From positions 1 through 36,356 of the forward strand of contig JBEIHX010000034.1 in NCBI GenBank assembly GCA_040381075.1: DNA of 36,356 nucleotides. The letters are read 5' to 3'. Position numbers and translations under genes: made by a program. Of this stretch, positions 16,152 to 23,983 are shown in pieces. This DNA is from JBEIHX01 sp040381075. GTDB lineage: Bacteria > Pseudomonadota > Alphaproteobacteria > Caulobacterales > Aquidulcibacteraceae. The first letter of the stretch is position 1. Each line of letters begins with the position of its first letter. The notes below the pieces were generated by a model. The model saw only the letters and a list, made by a program, of their open reading frames with translations, was not told the origin of the DNA and did no database searches.

Positions 16152-16571
16152 ATGATCTGATGATCGTTCCCGGCGTGGCGGGTGTCCGCCGGGTCGAAAG
16201 TGTCAGACACCACCGCTCATGCGGCTTGGCCTGGCCTTTGTTTTTCGCGCGCGAGCGGCAGGGCATCAAGAAAGGTCCGCAGCAGGGTCTTGCCGAAACA
16301 CCAACGCCCTGATGGCCGACAGAAAGGCGATCTTTACCGCGGCGTCCACGGCCGCCCTGGCCGTCGACCGCCTCGAGCGCCTGCAGCGGGCGGATGAGGC
16401 GCGTGATGGCGCGGTACTGGAGGAGGGCGCCTGATCGCGGCCTCTGCCAGCGTGTGATCCTGGAAACGAAAAATCAAGTATTGCAACGGCTAGCCGATAA
16501 CCAAGCCATCGCGCATCCATCATGCCTTAGAGTTCCCGGATATCATCAGCGTGATCGAGAGGACGCAACCC
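16152..16571. other. Intergenic, no firm gene
   Basis: A 40-codon frame starting MADRKAIFTAASTAALAVDRLERL at 16312 has gene-like composition but no ribosome-binding site and no family. Nothing else is supported. Confidence 0.3.
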
Positions 16572-16949
16572 ATGGACATCTTGATCGCACTGCTGTTCCC
16601 CGTGATCTCCGCGCTGCTGGTCTTCGCGCCGCCTGTCGCCGTCTGGCGCCGCCTGTCCAAGCCGGTTCCGGGATGGCCAGGATCCTTGCAGGTCACGCTC
16701 GCCCTGGTCGGGCCTTTCGCCGCCGCATTTCTGGTCGTCGTTCTGATGTGGCTCCCGGCTTATTCCGGGCAATGCGGCGGCTGGCTTGGCGAAACCTCCC
16801 CATGCAGCGGCTTCGGCCAGTATGCGAGCGAAACCATGTTCTGGGCCGCCATGAGCTTGGCCATGCCTGGCCTTCTGGGCTTCCTGCTTGGTTTGGCTGT
16901 CCTGATCGTTGTCTTGATCAGGCGGGGCGTTCCCCGCCCGGCTGCGTGA
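16572..16949 (+). CDS. Small membrane protein of unknown function
   Basis: The 125-aa product MDILIALLFPVISALLVF has three membrane segments: about residues 3-25 (LIALLFPVISALLVFAPPVAV), 42-60 (VTLALVGPFAAAFLVVVLMWL) and 90-116 (FWAAMSLAMPGLLGFLLGLAVLIVVLI). Two cysteines sit in the loop after helix 2 (QCGG and PCSG), which could be periplasmic and disulphide-bonded. GAGAGG lies upstream of the ATG at 16572; a GTG at 16551 is an alternative. No family is recognised. Confidence 0.6.
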   Translation: MDILIALLFPVISALLVFAPPVAVWRRLSKPVPGWPGSLQVTLALVGPFAAAFLVVVLMWLPAYSGQCGGWLGETSPCSGFGQYASETMFWAAMSLAMPGLLGFLLGLAVLIVVLIRRGVPRPAA

Positions 16950-17619
16950 CGAGAGGGGGCCATGGCTGACTTGCGATGCCGGGTTCGTGGTGTGGGTTTT
17001 CTCGGCATGATCGGGGGGAGGGCTCCATCGGCATGTATGTCAACCGTTCGGTCGAGGCCGATCACGCCCGGAAGGCCCGGCGCGCTGCGCCGCGACCTCG
17101 AAGAAACGCTCAACCCGCGGAACTGATCCCCTCCAGACCCCACCCCGGCGCTGACACGCGCAGCCCACGCGTCCCAGTCTGCTTGACTATGACGCGCGTC
17201 ACACCCTCGACATAAGCCTGACCTCGCGCCGTGCTTTCTACATGTGAGCAGTTCACTGAACGCTTCGCCGATGATCGACCGACACACTTGCCAGGCAATC
17301 CCCCGGACCGGGTCTCCCTCGCGTGCGACCGTCTGGCCCGGTTTATGACCCGGCAGGACTGCTCAGCATGCGGCAAACGCACGGATGCAGGCGCCTTTGT
17401 ATGTTCGGTCCAGTAGGGCGCTGGACGCGGCGCGCGGTCAGCCGGCGCTGGGGGTCATGGTGCACCACCGGCGCGCCCGTCGCCTGGTCCGGGGGGCGGG
17501 GGCCAGGCGCCGGAGGACTGGCGCCGGGTGCGGACGATGCGCAACTCCCCTGCGCCCCGGGACGCAGAGGCGTGCAGGCGCGCACACCGGCGGGGCCGCT
17601 GCAGGCGCCTGTGGCTCGC
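16950..17619. other. Intergenic, no firm gene
   Basis: A short GTG frame (17231-17416) ends DCSACGKRTDAGAFVCSVQ with zinc-ribbon-like cysteines, but it has no family match or clear ribosome-binding site. Otherwise nothing is seen in 670 bp. Confidence 0.35.
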
Positions 17620-18972
17620 CTATGCGTCGCCGCCAGGCTCGGGATTGAAAAACGCCTTGCCCTGTTGCCGCTTGCGCCGCAGGTAGCTGGCCTTGTCATG
17701 TTCCAGTGCGGCGGACCAGTCAGCGCCCTCGCCCGCTTGTGACAGACGGGAGCGCATCCGCGCCGCCTTCAGGCGTGCTTCCTTGCCGAAACGCGCCGCG
17801 TCGCCGGCGGCGGCGAACGTCTCAAGCGCCCGCACCGTCTCGGCGACCCACTGGTTGTCGCCTGCTTCTGCACGGGCCGCCTCGAGAGCCGCCGTCACCC
17901 CAGCCCAGTCGCCCTGATAGGCCGCCGTTCGGGCTTGTTCCTGCAACGTCGCCGCGCGCAGCTCCTGCGCCCTGGCGCGCACCTCCTGATCCTCGGCAAG
18001 GCTCTCGAAGGCCTGCGCCGGCATCCGCTCCAGCCGCAGGTGCGCCGGCTCGCACAGCCGGCGCTCTCCCGCCAGCGTCTCGTAGCTCGCATGGGCGGTC
18101 AGCACATGCAGGTCCGGGCGTCCCGCCTCGGCAAGGCTTGCCGGAACCCGCAGCCGCACCAGCGCCCACGCCACCCCGCCATAGGCAAGGTCGGGCAGGA
18201 CGCTGCGCCCCTCCGCGTCGGTCATGTAGAGGTTCAAAACCTCGCCCCTGACGCCAGGGGCGCAATCAATGCGCAGACGCACGCTGCGCGCCACCAGCGC
18301 GGACAGGAGATCAAACTCCTCGCGGAAGGGATCCATGAGATCGTCTGCGCTCTCGCCGTAATAGGCCTGGCCAAGGCCGCGGCGCGCCATGCCGGCAAGG
18401 AGGTCTTCATCAAACCGGCTGCCAAGGCCATAGGTGGAGGTGGAAACGCCTGCCTCGGCAAGGCGCGCGGCATCGGCTGCGATCGCAGCCGGATCCGTCA
18501 GGCCGGCGTTCGCCTGGCCATCGGTGAGCAGCAGCACGCGGCTCACGGTCCCCGGTCTCGCATGCGCCGCCGCCTGCTCGCCGCCGGCGAGCCAGCCGGC
18601 ATGCAGGGCGGTGCTGCCGCCCGCCTCGACAGCCTTCAGGGCCGCATTGACACTGGCCCGGTGGTCGGCGCCGGCCGGTCCTGACGGACAGATCACTCGC
18701 ACGGTGTCGTCAAATGTGACGACCGCTACGCGGTCGCGCTCGGAGAGTCCGGCCGCCATGAAGGCGGCGCAGCGTTTCGCCTCCGCCAGCGGGCGCCCGC
18801 CCATCGAACCCGAACGGTCGAGCACGATGGCGAGATTGAGCGGCGCGCGCACCGGCAGTTCAGCAGGGGCATCGGGAGCGACGAGGCGGACCAGGACGTC
18901 GAGTTCGCAGTCATGGCCCTGCAGGAGGGCGCTGCGGCGGGGGGCGAGGGACAGGCGAATGGGTGGGGTCAT
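17620..18972 (-). CDS. VWA-domain protein coupled to MerR-like regulator
   Basis: The 450-aa protein has a short N-terminal strand region and then a von Willebrand A domain (about residues 44-220). It carries a complete metal-ion-dependent adhesion site: DRSGS at 52-56, Thr121 in GGSTALHAG and Asp151 in LLTDGQAN. After the VWA core come a beta-rich region (about 225-300) and a helical C-terminus ending SYLRRKRQQGKAFFNP. No signal peptide or membrane segment is visible, so it should be cytosolic and bind metal-bridged protein partners. Its ATG overlaps the stop of the upstream regulator gene (ATGA), implying translational coupling and a joint role. Partner proteins are unknown; MoxR-type ATPases are common partners of VWA proteins, and one begins at the left window edge. 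Confidence 0.85.
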   Translation of the reverse strand: MTPPIRLSLAPRRSALLQGHDCELDVLVRLVAPDAPAELPVRAPLNLAIVLDRSGSMGGRPLAEAKRCAAFMAAGLSERDRVAVVTFDDTVRVICPSGPAGADHRASVNAALKAVEAGGSTALHAGWLAGGEQAAAHARPGTVSRVLLLTDGQANAGLTDPAAIAADAARLAEAGVSTSTYGLGSRFDEDLLAGMARRGLGQAYYGESADDLMDPFREEFDLLSALVARSVRLRIDCAPGVRGEVLNLYMTDAEGRSVLPDLAYGGVAWALVRLRVPASLAEAGRPDLHVLTAHASYETLAGERRLCEPAHLRLERMPAQAFESLAEDQEVRARAQELRAATLQEQARTAAYQGDWAGVTAALEAARAEAGDNQWVAETVRALETFAAAGDAARFGKEARLKAARMRSRLSQAGEGADWSAALEHDKASYLRRKRQQGKAFFNPEPGGDA

Positions 18973-19709
18973 CTGGATCCTTTCTGGCCAGCCCCAACGA
19001 GACTGGCGATGACCGCCCTGCCGATGGCTTCGGCATCAGCGGCGGTGAGGCGTGAGAGGCGGTGGGCGGAGATGACGAGGCGTATGTCCGGGGCCAGCGT
19101 GATCTCGACAGTCTGGGCGATGTCCGGGGTGGCGGATCCTCCTATTGCGGACAAAAGGGCGGGCAGTTCAGCCTTGCGCCCGGCAAGCCAGGCCTGGGCC
19201 GACCGGGCGGCGGTGTGCGGATCGGCGCCGCCGGAGCGCGGGCCGGGCGTAACGCCCGGCCCGGACGATGCGAGCCCTGCGGCGTCGGGGCCGGAAACAT
19301 CGCTGCGCCGTCTGATCGCCCGTACGGCCTGCTGGGCGGGGGTTTCTGCGCTCGGCGCAATCAGCCCAAGAAGTTCATCGGGCTGCGCCTTTGCGATGTA
19401 TTCAGCAATCTTGGCGAGCGGCCAGCCGTCGCGCACAAGCGCCCGGGCGGCGATAAATTCCACAATGTGCTGAAATCCATAGCGTGTCTCCTTCCCGAAC
19501 CGGCTGGGTCTTGCGACGATGCCGCGCTGGGCGTAATCGCGCACCAGCCGCGCCGTGAACGGCGCCGCCTCATCCTTGACCTGCATCAGATCAAGGATCC
19601 GCGTCGCCGCGTCCGCCAGGGCCTCAGCATCGCCCTCGAAGCGGATCCATGCATCCAATTTGAATGAAAGCGGGTCGCCGCGACCCGGACCAGGCAAGCA
19701 ATCCTGCAT
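18969..19709 (-). CDS. MerR-type HTH regulator of VWA operon
   Basis: The 246-aa protein starts MQDCLPGPGRGDPLSFKLDAW. Residues about 45-110 contain FTARLVRDYAQRGIVARPSRFGKETRYGFQHIVEFIAARALVRDG, a MerR winged helix-turn-helix with the R-x-Y-x-x-x-G-I and R-Y signatures. The C-terminal half has a linker rich in Gly and Pro and a folded segment (VEITLAPDIRLVISAHRLSRL). This is not a standard MerR metal or drug pocket, so the ligand is unknown. Its start lies at the predicted transcription start (leaderless), with a dyad in the promoter spacer. It directly precedes and overlaps the VWA gene. Confidence 0.78.
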   Translation of the reverse strand: MQDCLPGPGRGDPLSFKLDAWIRFEGDAEALADAATRILDLMQVKDEAAPFTARLVRDYAQRGIVARPSRFGKETRYGFQHIVEFIAARALVRDGWPLAKIAEYIAKAQPDELLGLIAPSAETPAQQAVRAIRRRSDVSGPDAAGLASSGPGVTPGPRSGGADPHTAARSAQAWLAGRKAELPALLSAIGGSATPDIAQTVEITLAPDIRLVISAHRLSRLTAADAEAIGRAVIASLVGAGQKGSR

Positions 19710-19716
19710 TGCGCTC

Positions 19717-19745
19717 TTTCTACAATGCACACCCTTCAATGTCAA
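19717..19745 (-). promoter_or_regulatory. Promoter of merR-like/VWA operon with internal dyad
   Basis: On the minus strand, TTGACA (complement of 19740-19745) and TAGAAA (complement of 19717-19722) are spaced by 17 bp. A dyad of the form ACAnTG-N9-CAnTGT spans 19722-19742, between the two boxes, where MerR proteins bind. The predicted start lies at or next to the ATG at 19709. Confidence 0.5.
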
Positions 19746-19766
19746 TGACGCCAATTAATGTAACAA

Positions 19767-19792
19767 TCAAACCGGATATATATCCGGTTTGA
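19767..19792. repeat. 26-bp perfect palindrome
   Basis: The left 13-nt half TCAAACCGGATAT is followed exactly by its reverse complement, ending CCGGTTTGA, with no spacer. It lies 22 bp upstream of the -35 box of the merR-like operon. Perfect symmetry and an AT core suggest a dimeric regulator's operator or a recombinase site. Confidence 0.75.
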
Positions 19793-20005
19793 AAACTGCC
19801 CCCTGGGGCGCCGGCGGGTGCTGTCAGCATGCCGTCCTGATCCGCATCGGTGCGCGCCGGCCGGGGTCGAAAAACCTTACAGACAGACAGGGGGCGGTAA
19901 GCCGGTAAACCCGCTGTCCGCCCCAAGTGACACCAATCAAACGGATACGACCGATCGCGGATGACCACCCCCGCTTCGCCTCTCGCTCGCTACCTCGCCT
20001 ACACC

Positions 20006-20065
20006 AGGGCGCGCTACACAAGGGCGCGCTACACGAGGGCGCGCGACACGAGGGGCCGCGCTACC
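20006..20065. repeat. 15-bp tandem repeat
   Basis: Consecutive units AGGGCGCGCTACACA, AGGGCGCGCTACACG and AGGGCGCGCGACACG run from 20006 to 20050, followed by a degenerate fourth unit. No gene covers it. Confidence 0.75.
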
Positions 20066-20190
20066 GCCCAGCTAAACCACACCACGTCTGGGGACACGAC
20101 CGGGCTCGTGCCCTTTGAGTTGATGCAATAACGCCCCCGCTCCAAAACCCGGAGAGATCGCGCGCTCCCGACAAGTTGACGCCGGCCATA

Positions 20191-20221
20191 TTGACAAACG
20201 GACGGCGTTTATTCATATTAT
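20191..20221 (+). promoter_or_regulatory. Promoter candidate upstream of DUF3293 gene
   Basis: TTGACA at 20191-20196 is followed by CATATT (20214-20219, spacer 17) or TATTAT (20216-20221, spacer 19). Transcription would begin just before repeat copy B and run into the DUF3293 gene. Confidence 0.45.
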
Positions 20222-20246
20222 GTGCAGCATCACGAGTTGGGTTTAC

Positions 20247-20322
20247 GCCCTCGCCAACCTGCCTTCCCGGGCAAGGTGGTTCCCGAAAGGGGATGCGGCC
20301 AGATCGGCAACGAAACGGGTCG
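20247..20322 (+). repeat. About 75-bp dispersed repeat, copy B
   Basis: Plus-strand counterpart of 561-634. It lies in the predicted transcribed leader of the DUF3293 gene, ending 42 nt before its TTG start. A 35-codon micro-ORF (20220-20327, MCSITSWVYALANLPSR...) spans it, and part of its peptide (ALANLPxRARWFPKGDAA) is conserved in copy A. Confidence 0.8.
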
Positions 20323-20364
20323 CTTGAGCGTTCAGCCCTCCTCAGAAGTCCGACGGAGGGTATT

Positions 20365-20796
20365 TTGTTATCACAAATAGACCCGGCGAAGGTCGCCGCC
20401 TATCAGAGCACCGATTATATCGTCGAGGCGCCCCAGGGCAGTTTCGTTCTGCGCATCGGCGAAGCCTCACGCGAGCTGCAGGCGCTTTATGCCCAGACCG
20501 GACATGGCAGCGCGCTGTTCATTACCGCATTCAATCCTGAAGGCGCGCTGCAGGGCGACGCCATGAACCAGGCGGCGCATGAAGAACTCAGGAGCAGACT
20601 TGACGCGTATGCTGATCTCGTTTTCGACGGCGAAGGCCAGGGTGTCGGCGAGAACGCGGGCTGGCCTGCAGAAAAGAGTTTTTTCGCCCTGGGCGTTGAT
20701 CGCGGCGTCTCTGCGAGCCTCGGGCGGCAGGCGCGTCAGGATGCCGTCGTCTGGGCCGGTGCTGACGGCGTTCCCCACCTGCTCATCCTGCGATGA
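20365..20796 (+). CDS. DUF3293-family protein
   Basis: The 143-aa protein starts at TTG 20365, with GGAGGG 4 nt upstream. In-frame ATGs much further up would add sequence belonging to the repeat and are rejected. The order of segments (VAAYQSTDYIVEAP, FVLRIGEASRELQALY, SALFITAFNPEGAL, NQAAHEELRSRL, KSFFALGVDRGVSASLGRQARQDAVVWAG, PHLLIL) matches DUF3293, a family of small cytosolic proteins of unknown function. The leader contains repeat copy B and a promoter candidate. Confidence 0.82.
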   Translation: MLSQIDPAKVAAYQSTDYIVEAPQGSFVLRIGEASRELQALYAQTGHGSALFITAFNPEGALQGDAMNQAAHEELRSRLDAYADLVFDGEGQGVGENAGWPAEKSFFALGVDRGVSASLGRQARQDAVVWAGADGVPHLLILR

Positions 20797-21256
20797 CGGG
20801 GCCGACGTGCGCAGCCGCCACCAGTGACGCCGGCATGACGGGCGGCGGAGACCAGCGCCGCATTGGCGCCATCCTGGACGTGGCGCGCACCATCAGGGAG
20901 ACAGCCAGTGTTCATGCGTGACAGGCGTTTTTCATCCGGGGCAGTGGTGCAGGTGCGTTCGGACAGGCTTGCCGATCGCATCAGAGAACGGCGCGCGGTG
21001 AAATCCCGCGGCGCGATCCACCGGCGCGCGTCGCCAGCCAGACAGTGCTGGCCGATGGCCGTGTCGTGGTTGCGGGGGCGTGCGAAACCCGCACCGGCGC
21101 GGGTTTCGGGAGCAGGCGTGCAGGCCATCCGCGATCAGGATCCAGGGCGATGCGATGTGCGCCCGGCGCACCCGCATCGCCTGACGATGCCGGGGTGATT
21201 TGAGCTGAATTGCAGGCCCCGGACCATCAGACACCACTGCTAAAGAGGAGACACCC
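20797..21256. other. Intergenic, no supported gene
   Basis: Only overlapping low-quality frames are present. GAGGAG just before 21257 is the ribosome-binding site of the next gene. Confidence 0.4.
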
Positions 21257-22426
21257 ATGACCGATGACAGCCACGCCGGACGTCCGCCAGGCGGATCAGC
21301 GGCGCCCGCCGACAGCCAGAATCCGTATGCGGAGCTGCCGCGTATCCTGCCGCTCGGCGGGCATACGCCCGTGCGCCGGGAATTCGACTGGGGCGGATGG
21401 GATCCTTCCCGGGTCGCCCGCCCCAATGACCTGCCGCCCTATCTGGTCCTGGGGCGTCTGGACCCCGCAAGCTTCGCCCTGACCGCCAGGGGCTGGTCCG
21501 CCCGCTGGCAGGGGCGCGAGCCTGACACCTCCTTCGACGTCGCCTTCGAGCCTGCTCCGGGCGGCTTCAGCATCCGCCAGCAGTGGTGCGGGCGCGACGG
21601 CGGAGGGGCCGCCTTCGCGTGCGACCGCCCGTTCGTCCTGGGGCTTCTCCAGGGCCCCCTCGCGCGGTTTCCGGCCCTGTGGGAGGCCCATCTGAAGGAA
21701 CTGCTCGAAACGCGCTGGGGCATCTCCCTGGTCGCGCGCCAGCCGGGGGGGGCGAACATCTGCGGCGTGCCCGACGGCGCCCTTTACACGCTCATCATTC
21801 CCGTGGCGGCGAACCGGCTCCGCTTCGTGCGTCACTGGCTGAGCGACCTCCTTGACGCCGATGCGCCGGACTGTCCCATCACTGCGGAAGCGCGTCTGGT
21901 GTTCCAGGCGATCACACATGTCGAGGGCCGGGCGGCCCCGTGGACGCAGGACGCCCGGGTGTCGTTCCTGCGGTCCGTACGCGACACCGGGCTGCCCCCG
22001 GACCATCTGCCGGTGCGCGAGGAGGCGCAGGACGGCCCGCCCGCGTGGACCTCGCGCCGGCGTCTTTACTGCGCCTTCATCACAGCCCCTTTTGCAGGCC
22101 TCGTGGAGCTCATTGATCACCTGACCGCGGACGCGCCAGTGTCGTGGACGGCGCTTGGCCACGACGCCCCGTTCGAGCTGCGGCCGGTCGTCATCCCGGC
22201 CGGTCTTGATCGCGCCGCAACCCGGATCAGCCTGTGGGACAGCGCGGGCTCGACACACTCGCTGCTGGTCCTTGATGCTCCGGAAACAGATCTTGCGCCC
22301 CGCGTGATGGCCGCCCCCGGCGACGCAGCTCATGACGGGCTCGTGGAGTTCGCCCGGACCGATGCGATCAGCGCCGGCCTGTTGCGCAGGATCGGCGCTG
22401 ACCTGGTGATTGGGAGAGGGGCATGA
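21257..22426 (+). CDS. Protein of unknown function, partly duplicated at 31263-31640
   Basis: The 389-aa protein starts MTDDSHAGRPPGGSAAP with GAGGAG 7 nt upstream. It has a flexible Pro/Gly-rich N-terminus, then alternating strand and helix segments such as PYLVLGRLDP, GALYTLIIPVAANRLRFVRHWLSDLL and RRRLYCAFITAPFAGLVELIDHL. There is no signal peptide or membrane helix, so it should be cytosolic. No family is recognised. Its last roughly 125 residues match a truncated minus-strand paralogue at 31263-31640, for example VIPAGLDRAATRISLWD against AIPAGLDRATPRICLWD. The stop overlaps an ATG that opens a 58-codon frame (22423-22599) of doubtful reality. Confidence 0.7.
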   Translation: MTDDSHAGRPPGGSAAPADSQNPYAELPRILPLGGHTPVRREFDWGGWDPSRVARPNDLPPYLVLGRLDPASFALTARGWSARWQGREPDTSFDVAFEPAPGGFSIRQQWCGRDGGGAAFACDRPFVLGLLQGPLARFPALWEAHLKELLETRWGISLVARQPGGANICGVPDGALYTLIIPVAANRLRFVRHWLSDLLDADAPDCPITAEARLVFQAITHVEGRAAPWTQDARVSFLRSVRDTGLPPDHLPVREEAQDGPPAWTSRRRLYCAFITAPFAGLVELIDHLTADAPVSWTALGHDAPFELRPVVIPAGLDRAATRISLWDSAGSTHSLLVLDAPETDLAPRVMAAPGDAAHDGLVEFARTDAISAGLLRRIGADLVIGRGA

Positions 22427-22827
22427 GGCGCCCGGACAGCGCAGGTCCGTCGCTGGTGCGGCGCGCCGCACCCTGCGGCCGGCGCTCGATCATGACCCCT
22501 GAACCCTGCGGGCCGGGATCGCAGGGCAGGGTGATCGGCATGTCACACGCCTCTGCGCGCCGCCGCGAGGCGGGTGTCCCATGGGCCGTCAAATCATGAA
22601 CAAAGCATGAGGGCGCGCATCGTTCCTTAACCACTCGTTAAGCCTGGGACTGGCTTCCTCGCACCGTAACCCCGGCGCACAGGCGTGGCCCGCGTCGCCA
22701 TGCCCTCCCTCACCCGGAGAGCCGACCCAGAGCGTTCCAATCCCCTGACCTGGACCAGATGCGCCCCGTCCGGCGCATGACGGGAAAGGTTTGCCCAGTT
22801 TTGCCCCGCGTCGAAAGGAGTCTCCCC
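22427..22827. other. Intergenic region with CtrA-type box
   Basis: No firm gene. The 58-codon frame at 22423-22599 is arginine- and proline-rich. The CtrA-type box at 22627-22641 and the ribosome-binding site AAAGGAG at 22814-22820 suggest a regulated leader for the acetyltransferase gene. Confidence 0.45.
22627..22641 (+). promoter_or_regulatory. CtrA-type binding site
   Basis: TTAACCACTCGTTAA is a perfect TTAA-N7-TTAA box, the full consensus for the cell-cycle response regulator CtrA of Caulobacterales and related alphaproteobacteria. It lies 187 bp before the GTG of the acetyltransferase gene. Confidence 0.6.
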
Positions 22828-23904
22828 GTGCCGCACGTCACAGCCCTGCGCGAACCACACCCCCATCCGCCCGTCGGTTCCGGCCAGAACGGGCTGTTCT
22901 GCGAGACCGGCGCCTTGTGCGCCCAGGACCAGCCGACCAGCCCCTGGGCCCGATTGGCTGCGATCACGCCAACGCCCGACCCGTTCAGCGCGGGCGCTGC
23001 ATGGCAGATCGCCTTTCGTGAGGCGCGCGATCCCCAGCGCCCGGCCATGCTGCGCGCGCGCGGGGACGCGCTGGTGCAGTTCGCCCTGCACCGGCTGGGC
23101 GGGTCGAGGGATCATATTCTCGGTCCCATCGAGCGGCTGTGGCTCTTCGGCTGCAATCTCCTCGGGCCTTCAGCCCACCATCTTTTGATCGACGTGATCG
23201 CAGAGCTGGACGAAACGCCCAATCACGGCATCCGCGGGATCGTGGTCGGCGGCCTGTGTCCCCATGATCGTCGCCTGCGGGTTCTCAAATCCGCGCTCGC
23301 GGATCGCGCTCCGAGGCGGTTTCGTCGCGATGTCCTGTGCGCGGCCTGGCTCACTGGCGGTGTGGACGGCTTCCTGTCACGGCGCTCGGCCAATTTTCGC
23401 CGCAACATCCGCCGCCAGGAGAAGAAGGCGCGGGACGCCGGCGTCGCCTTCGCGACGATGCGCCTCGCGCACCCACAGGACGTCGACGCCGTCTACGCGC
23501 GGATGCAGGCGATCGAGGGCCTGAGCTGGAAGGGGCTCACGCACCAGGGCATGAACACGCCTTTTCCACGCGCTTTCTATCACGGGCTGCTGCGCCGCCT
23601 CGCAGAGCACGGGGATGCACGCGTGATCCTTGCAACGCACGAGGGGACCGACATCGGCTTCATATTCGGCGGCATGTGCGATGCTCCCGACGGCAGGATC
23701 TATCGCGGCCAGCAGTTCAGCTTCGACGCGCGCTTTGACGCGCTCGGGATCGGCAATCTGCTGCAGATGCGCCAGATCGAAGCGCTCTGCGCGGAAGGCG
23801 CGGCCCGCTACGACATGGGCCCCGCCTTGCGGATCTCAATGCGGTACAAGGACCATTGGACGGAGCACCTCATGCCATCCGAGGCCTGGAGGTTTGATCT
23901 GTGA
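22828..23904 (+). CDS. FemAB/BioF2-like GNAT-fold acetyltransferase
   Basis: The 358-aa protein is started at GTG 22828, 7 nt after AAAGGAG. The centre contains FLSRRSANFRRNIRRQEKKARDAG, the signature helix of Acetyltransf_6 (CelD/BcsL, BioF2-like) proteins. After it come ARVILATHEGTDIGFIFGGM, IYRGQQFSFDARFDALGIGNLLQMRQIEAL and RYDMGPALRISMRYKDHW, the CoA-fold strands and terminal motif of that family. Members transfer acyl or aminoacyl groups in polysaccharide, lipid or peptidoglycan modification. The substrate here is unknown. The next gene, a membrane protein, starts 79 bp downstream and may be co-transcribed. The upstream CtrA-type box suggests cell-cycle control. Confidence 0.75.
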   Translation: MPHVTALREPHPHPPVGSGQNGLFCETGALCAQDQPTSPWARLAAITPTPDPFSAGAAWQIAFREARDPQRPAMLRARGDALVQFALHRLGGSRDHILGPIERLWLFGCNLLGPSAHHLLIDVIAELDETPNHGIRGIVVGGLCPHDRRLRVLKSALADRAPRRFRRDVLCAAWLTGGVDGFLSRRSANFRRNIRRQEKKARDAGVAFATMRLAHPQDVDAVYARMQAIEGLSWKGLTHQGMNTPFPRAFYHGLLRRLAEHGDARVILATHEGTDIGFIFGGMCDAPDGRIYRGQQFSFDARFDALGIGNLLQMRQIEALCAEGAARYDMGPALRISMRYKDHWTEHLMPSEAWRFDL

Positions 23905-23983
23905 TCACTCCCCCGCCGCCGCCAGCAGGACCAGTCCGCCAGCTCCTCCAGAACCCGCTGACACGCCTTCCCGGGAGGTCTTC

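Noticed and set aside
16198..21252. Shared TCAGACACCAC-GCT words near 16202 and 21230
   Set aside because: Only about 14 bp match, with no further similarity or common context; chance is likely.
21296..22471. 391-codon minus-strand frame
   Set aside because: Antisense to the 389-aa gene, whose frame is supported by a ribosome-binding site and by a paralogue at 31263-31640.
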